A stretch of DNA of 64,000 nt, taken from contig JASFXZ010000003.1 in the NCBI GenBank assembly GCA_032209605.1, forward strand, positions 37,474,762-37,538,761, written 5' to 3'. The notes under the pieces were generated by a model. The model saw only the letters and a program-made list of their open reading frames with translations, did no database searches and was not told where the DNA came from. Within the stretch, counting starts at the first letter, position 1. Each line of letters opens with the position of its first letter. This stretch comes from Mactromeris polynyma (Eukaryota; Mollusca; Bivalvia; Venerida; Mactridae). The position numbers and the translations under genes were made by a program. Shown here one piece after another: positions 61,811-64,000 of the stretch.

Positions 61811-62396
61811 AAAGAAAGACAGAGGTAGTACGTCCTCTTAGTTTACATATTTTCATACATATGTTCATACCCCTGTACTCAACTTTTTTACAAATATAAA
61901 GAAGAGGCGTTAATGTTGTTCCATTTATTCAGTTTACTGCCCTATTATTTATGTCACCTAAGTTTCCCGCGATTTGCACATGATTTTTTATGAAAAGCAA
62001 CCGTCTGTACTAATATGTAGAATCTTGTGTTACAAATCATGTTGCGATATTTGCGTAATTATCCGCAAACACCAGCTATACATTTAGAATTTTTTACCGA
62101 AAGCTTAAAGCAATTATGGTAGCCATCATGTTCAATTTCATATCAAAAGCATATATCTTGACTTAATACCGGCAGTAATATATGAGAAATATATTCTACG
62201 TGTCTTCGAACTTCCATTGACCCCCAACTTGTTCCGTTTAATCAGTCTATTCAGTTCACTGTCTTATAACTAATGTGATCTAAGTCTTACAGGGCTTATC
62301 GTAGTTTCCTCAGATAAAGTTGATAGCCAATAAACATCGAATGGTACATCACATGAATAAAAATATTACTATGTATATAACATTGGTAAAAATAGT

Positions 62397-62660
62397 TGCT
62401 ACAGGGAAGGCCACATACATAAGACAGTGCCCCATACAGACCTCCGGGAAACATCAATCCACAAAACATAAGGCACTTAAGGAGGTCAAAGGGTACACAT
62501 GTTAATGAACAGAGGCACAAAGAATGGCCGGGAGACCACAAGGAATAACTAGGAGAATCAAAGTGGACAGTGAAGAAAGGGGGAGGGGGGATTAATGGAT
62601 GGAAAATATCACAGGGAAAGTCAAGACAGCTGGCAACAATAGGCCGAAACTGGGCAGAAA
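62397..62660 (+). repeat. Dispersed ~280-bp repeat, near full length
   Basis: Partner of 34,085-34,335. Its middle (gtcaaagggtacacatgtta) is closer to the private insert at 12,134 than to its partner, which suggests gene conversion between copies. Confidence 0.75.
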
Positions 62661-64000
62661 AGAACATGAACACTATAGGGGGAATGGAAATATAACATAC
62701 ATTTTAAACACGAAAAGAAATTACCATACAGCGAATTACAGCCTATATTCATGTCATAATTAATTTTATTCGCAAGTTATTTGTAGTGTAATATAGTTAT
62801 AGTTCGTATGAGAAGTTTTGACTGAAATGCAAACAATATAAAGTGTAAAGATATCTCAGTTCTTCGAGTTTGACAGTAATATTGTTAACCTGAGGAAAAT
62901 ACTATCATCCAAGGCGCAGTCGATGGTGATATTTATTCTCCGACGGTTGACAATATTTATGTCCAACAAAAAGCTATGAGGTATTTATTTTATCATATCA
63001 AAACAAAATAAGTTAATAATATTTATGTTATACATATCTTTGCAGGTAACATTCGGTTTGTCAGTTATCACGTGATTTGTTATCGGCCAATCAAAGCGGT
63101 TAAATGAATAATGACTAATAATGCGGTATTTAAATAAACAAAAAATATCTTGAAAAAAGATGGTCGGCACAATTTGAAGTTTAAGATTTATTGTGCAGCG
63201 TAAAACCATGCCGAGATGTTACGATTGCTGGTAACTGCAGATATATTCTCCGAAATTCAGTGGATTTCGGTAAGGTAACTAACCCTTTATCGAAGGATTA
63301 ACCATCCGCGTCAATGCTACAAACGTTGTTCGGTTGAAGAGAAATTGCCTTGGTGGGTTAATGTAAGATTTGATTGGTGTACTCAACACTGATATATAAA
63401 TAGCAAAACCATGTTAGTAGGGCTGCGCCGAAAAACTATCACATGTAGACAATATAGCAGTACAACTCAAAGCTATGCTTTATTTATATATTGTTCCCAA
63501 GCAACACTCACTTAGACACTTAGACAGTTCGTCAAATGTACAAAAGTACAAGTGAACGGAACTTCAACCAAATGATGACACCCAATACAAAGTGTTCATG
63601 ATTAACCTTTTGGGACAGTCCATTGTAAACGATTCAGTTTTATCTCTATATTATATCTGCTTATACATTCTGTAAATATTGATTTCAATATCAATAATGT
63701 GTTCACATTTTACTGTGCTTTCTAAACTACAAGTATCTAAAATAGAATGATGAGACAAATAACTTTAAAAGGCCTGTAATACGATTATATGGTGATACTC
63801 TTTGAGGAAAACATTACACTGGTGAATACGCATGTCTTTCATCATTATTTCACTCTATATAATGTGTTCCATAAAAGTGCAATTAACATGAAGTTTGCAC
63901 AAAGTATAATGCATATAAAGTTCAACGTAAATGGCATCAGGAAGTGCTTTTATCCCAATGGAACACTATCTGATATTTGTGTTTCCGTTCATCACGTGTG

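Larger units (their letters stand above)
61289..64000 (+). repeat. Macro-repeat segment E, cut by the window end
   Basis: Matches segment D from 32,965 onward in the same order. It lacks D's 34,560-35,000 part and instead has a piece resembling copy A at 7500 (atcatccaaggc, agtcgatg, then ccgaaggttgacaat-like) at 62,905-62,980. It is expected to continue beyond 64,000. Confidence 0.8.

Noticed and set aside
62296..62673. 125-residue minus-strand frame and similar frames at 36969-37430, 6595-6789 and 12245-12472
   Set aside because: All lie on copies of the dispersed 280-bp repeat, have no shared start or end, and are interrupted in other copies.

Overview
This window looks like non-coding-rich nuclear DNA from an animal, most likely a bivalve mollusc. 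The evidence is: introns with GT..AG borders, low GC with AT-rich spacers, PIF/Harbinger, mariner, CR1/L2-like and hAT-like mobile elements, and at about 4745-4985 a tRNA-derived SINE whose body resembles a SINE type I know from bivalve genomes. No bacterial operon, rRNA gene or CRISPR array is visible. Only one host protein-coding gene can be supported.

Layout. 1-5075 is mostly unique AT-rich DNA with a mariner remnant, a tRNA-like sequence and the SINE. From 5076 to about 37,035 the window is built from very long, related, non-coding repeat units in head-to-tail order: copy A (5076-16536), copy B (16537 to about 32,990, enlarged by a Harbinger transposon and a LINE fragment) and a further segment D (about 32,995-37,035). 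The same sequence, in the same orientation and module order, returns at 51,907-60,015 (copy C) and 61,289-64,000 (segment E, running off the window). The units carry at least 23 copies of a roughly 280-bp dispersed repeat in both orientations, and they contain older internal duplications about 5.4 kb apart, so the structure is hierarchical.

Between the two arrays lies an island of about 14.6 kb (37,300-51,900) holding a five-exon gene, 39479-47809. It encodes a predicted 293-residue stand-alone copine-type von Willebrand A domain protein with an intact metal-site pattern. Intron 1 contains a 32-bp minisatellite of about 37.6 units with a 14-unit higher-order period. Small MITE-like elements lie in introns 1 and 3.

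The best-preserved mobile element is a complete 2.6-kb PIF/Harbinger transposon (23619-26218): 27-bp terminal inverted repeats, a TAA target duplication, and a spliced DDE nuclease gene with its core motifs intact. Two empty-site paralogues at about 13070 and 53700 prove the insertion and its direction. A CR1/L2-like LINE fragment (27627-28852), a SINE-like insert (59454-59784) and a hAT-like MITE (56456-56691) are likewise recognised because the other repeat copies lack them.

The most notable observations are the hierarchical non-coding macro-repeat with recombinant copies, and the placement of a single gene between directly oriented repeat arrays, which could delete or duplicate it by unequal recombination. 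All comparisons were made by eye; no alignment or database search was run.
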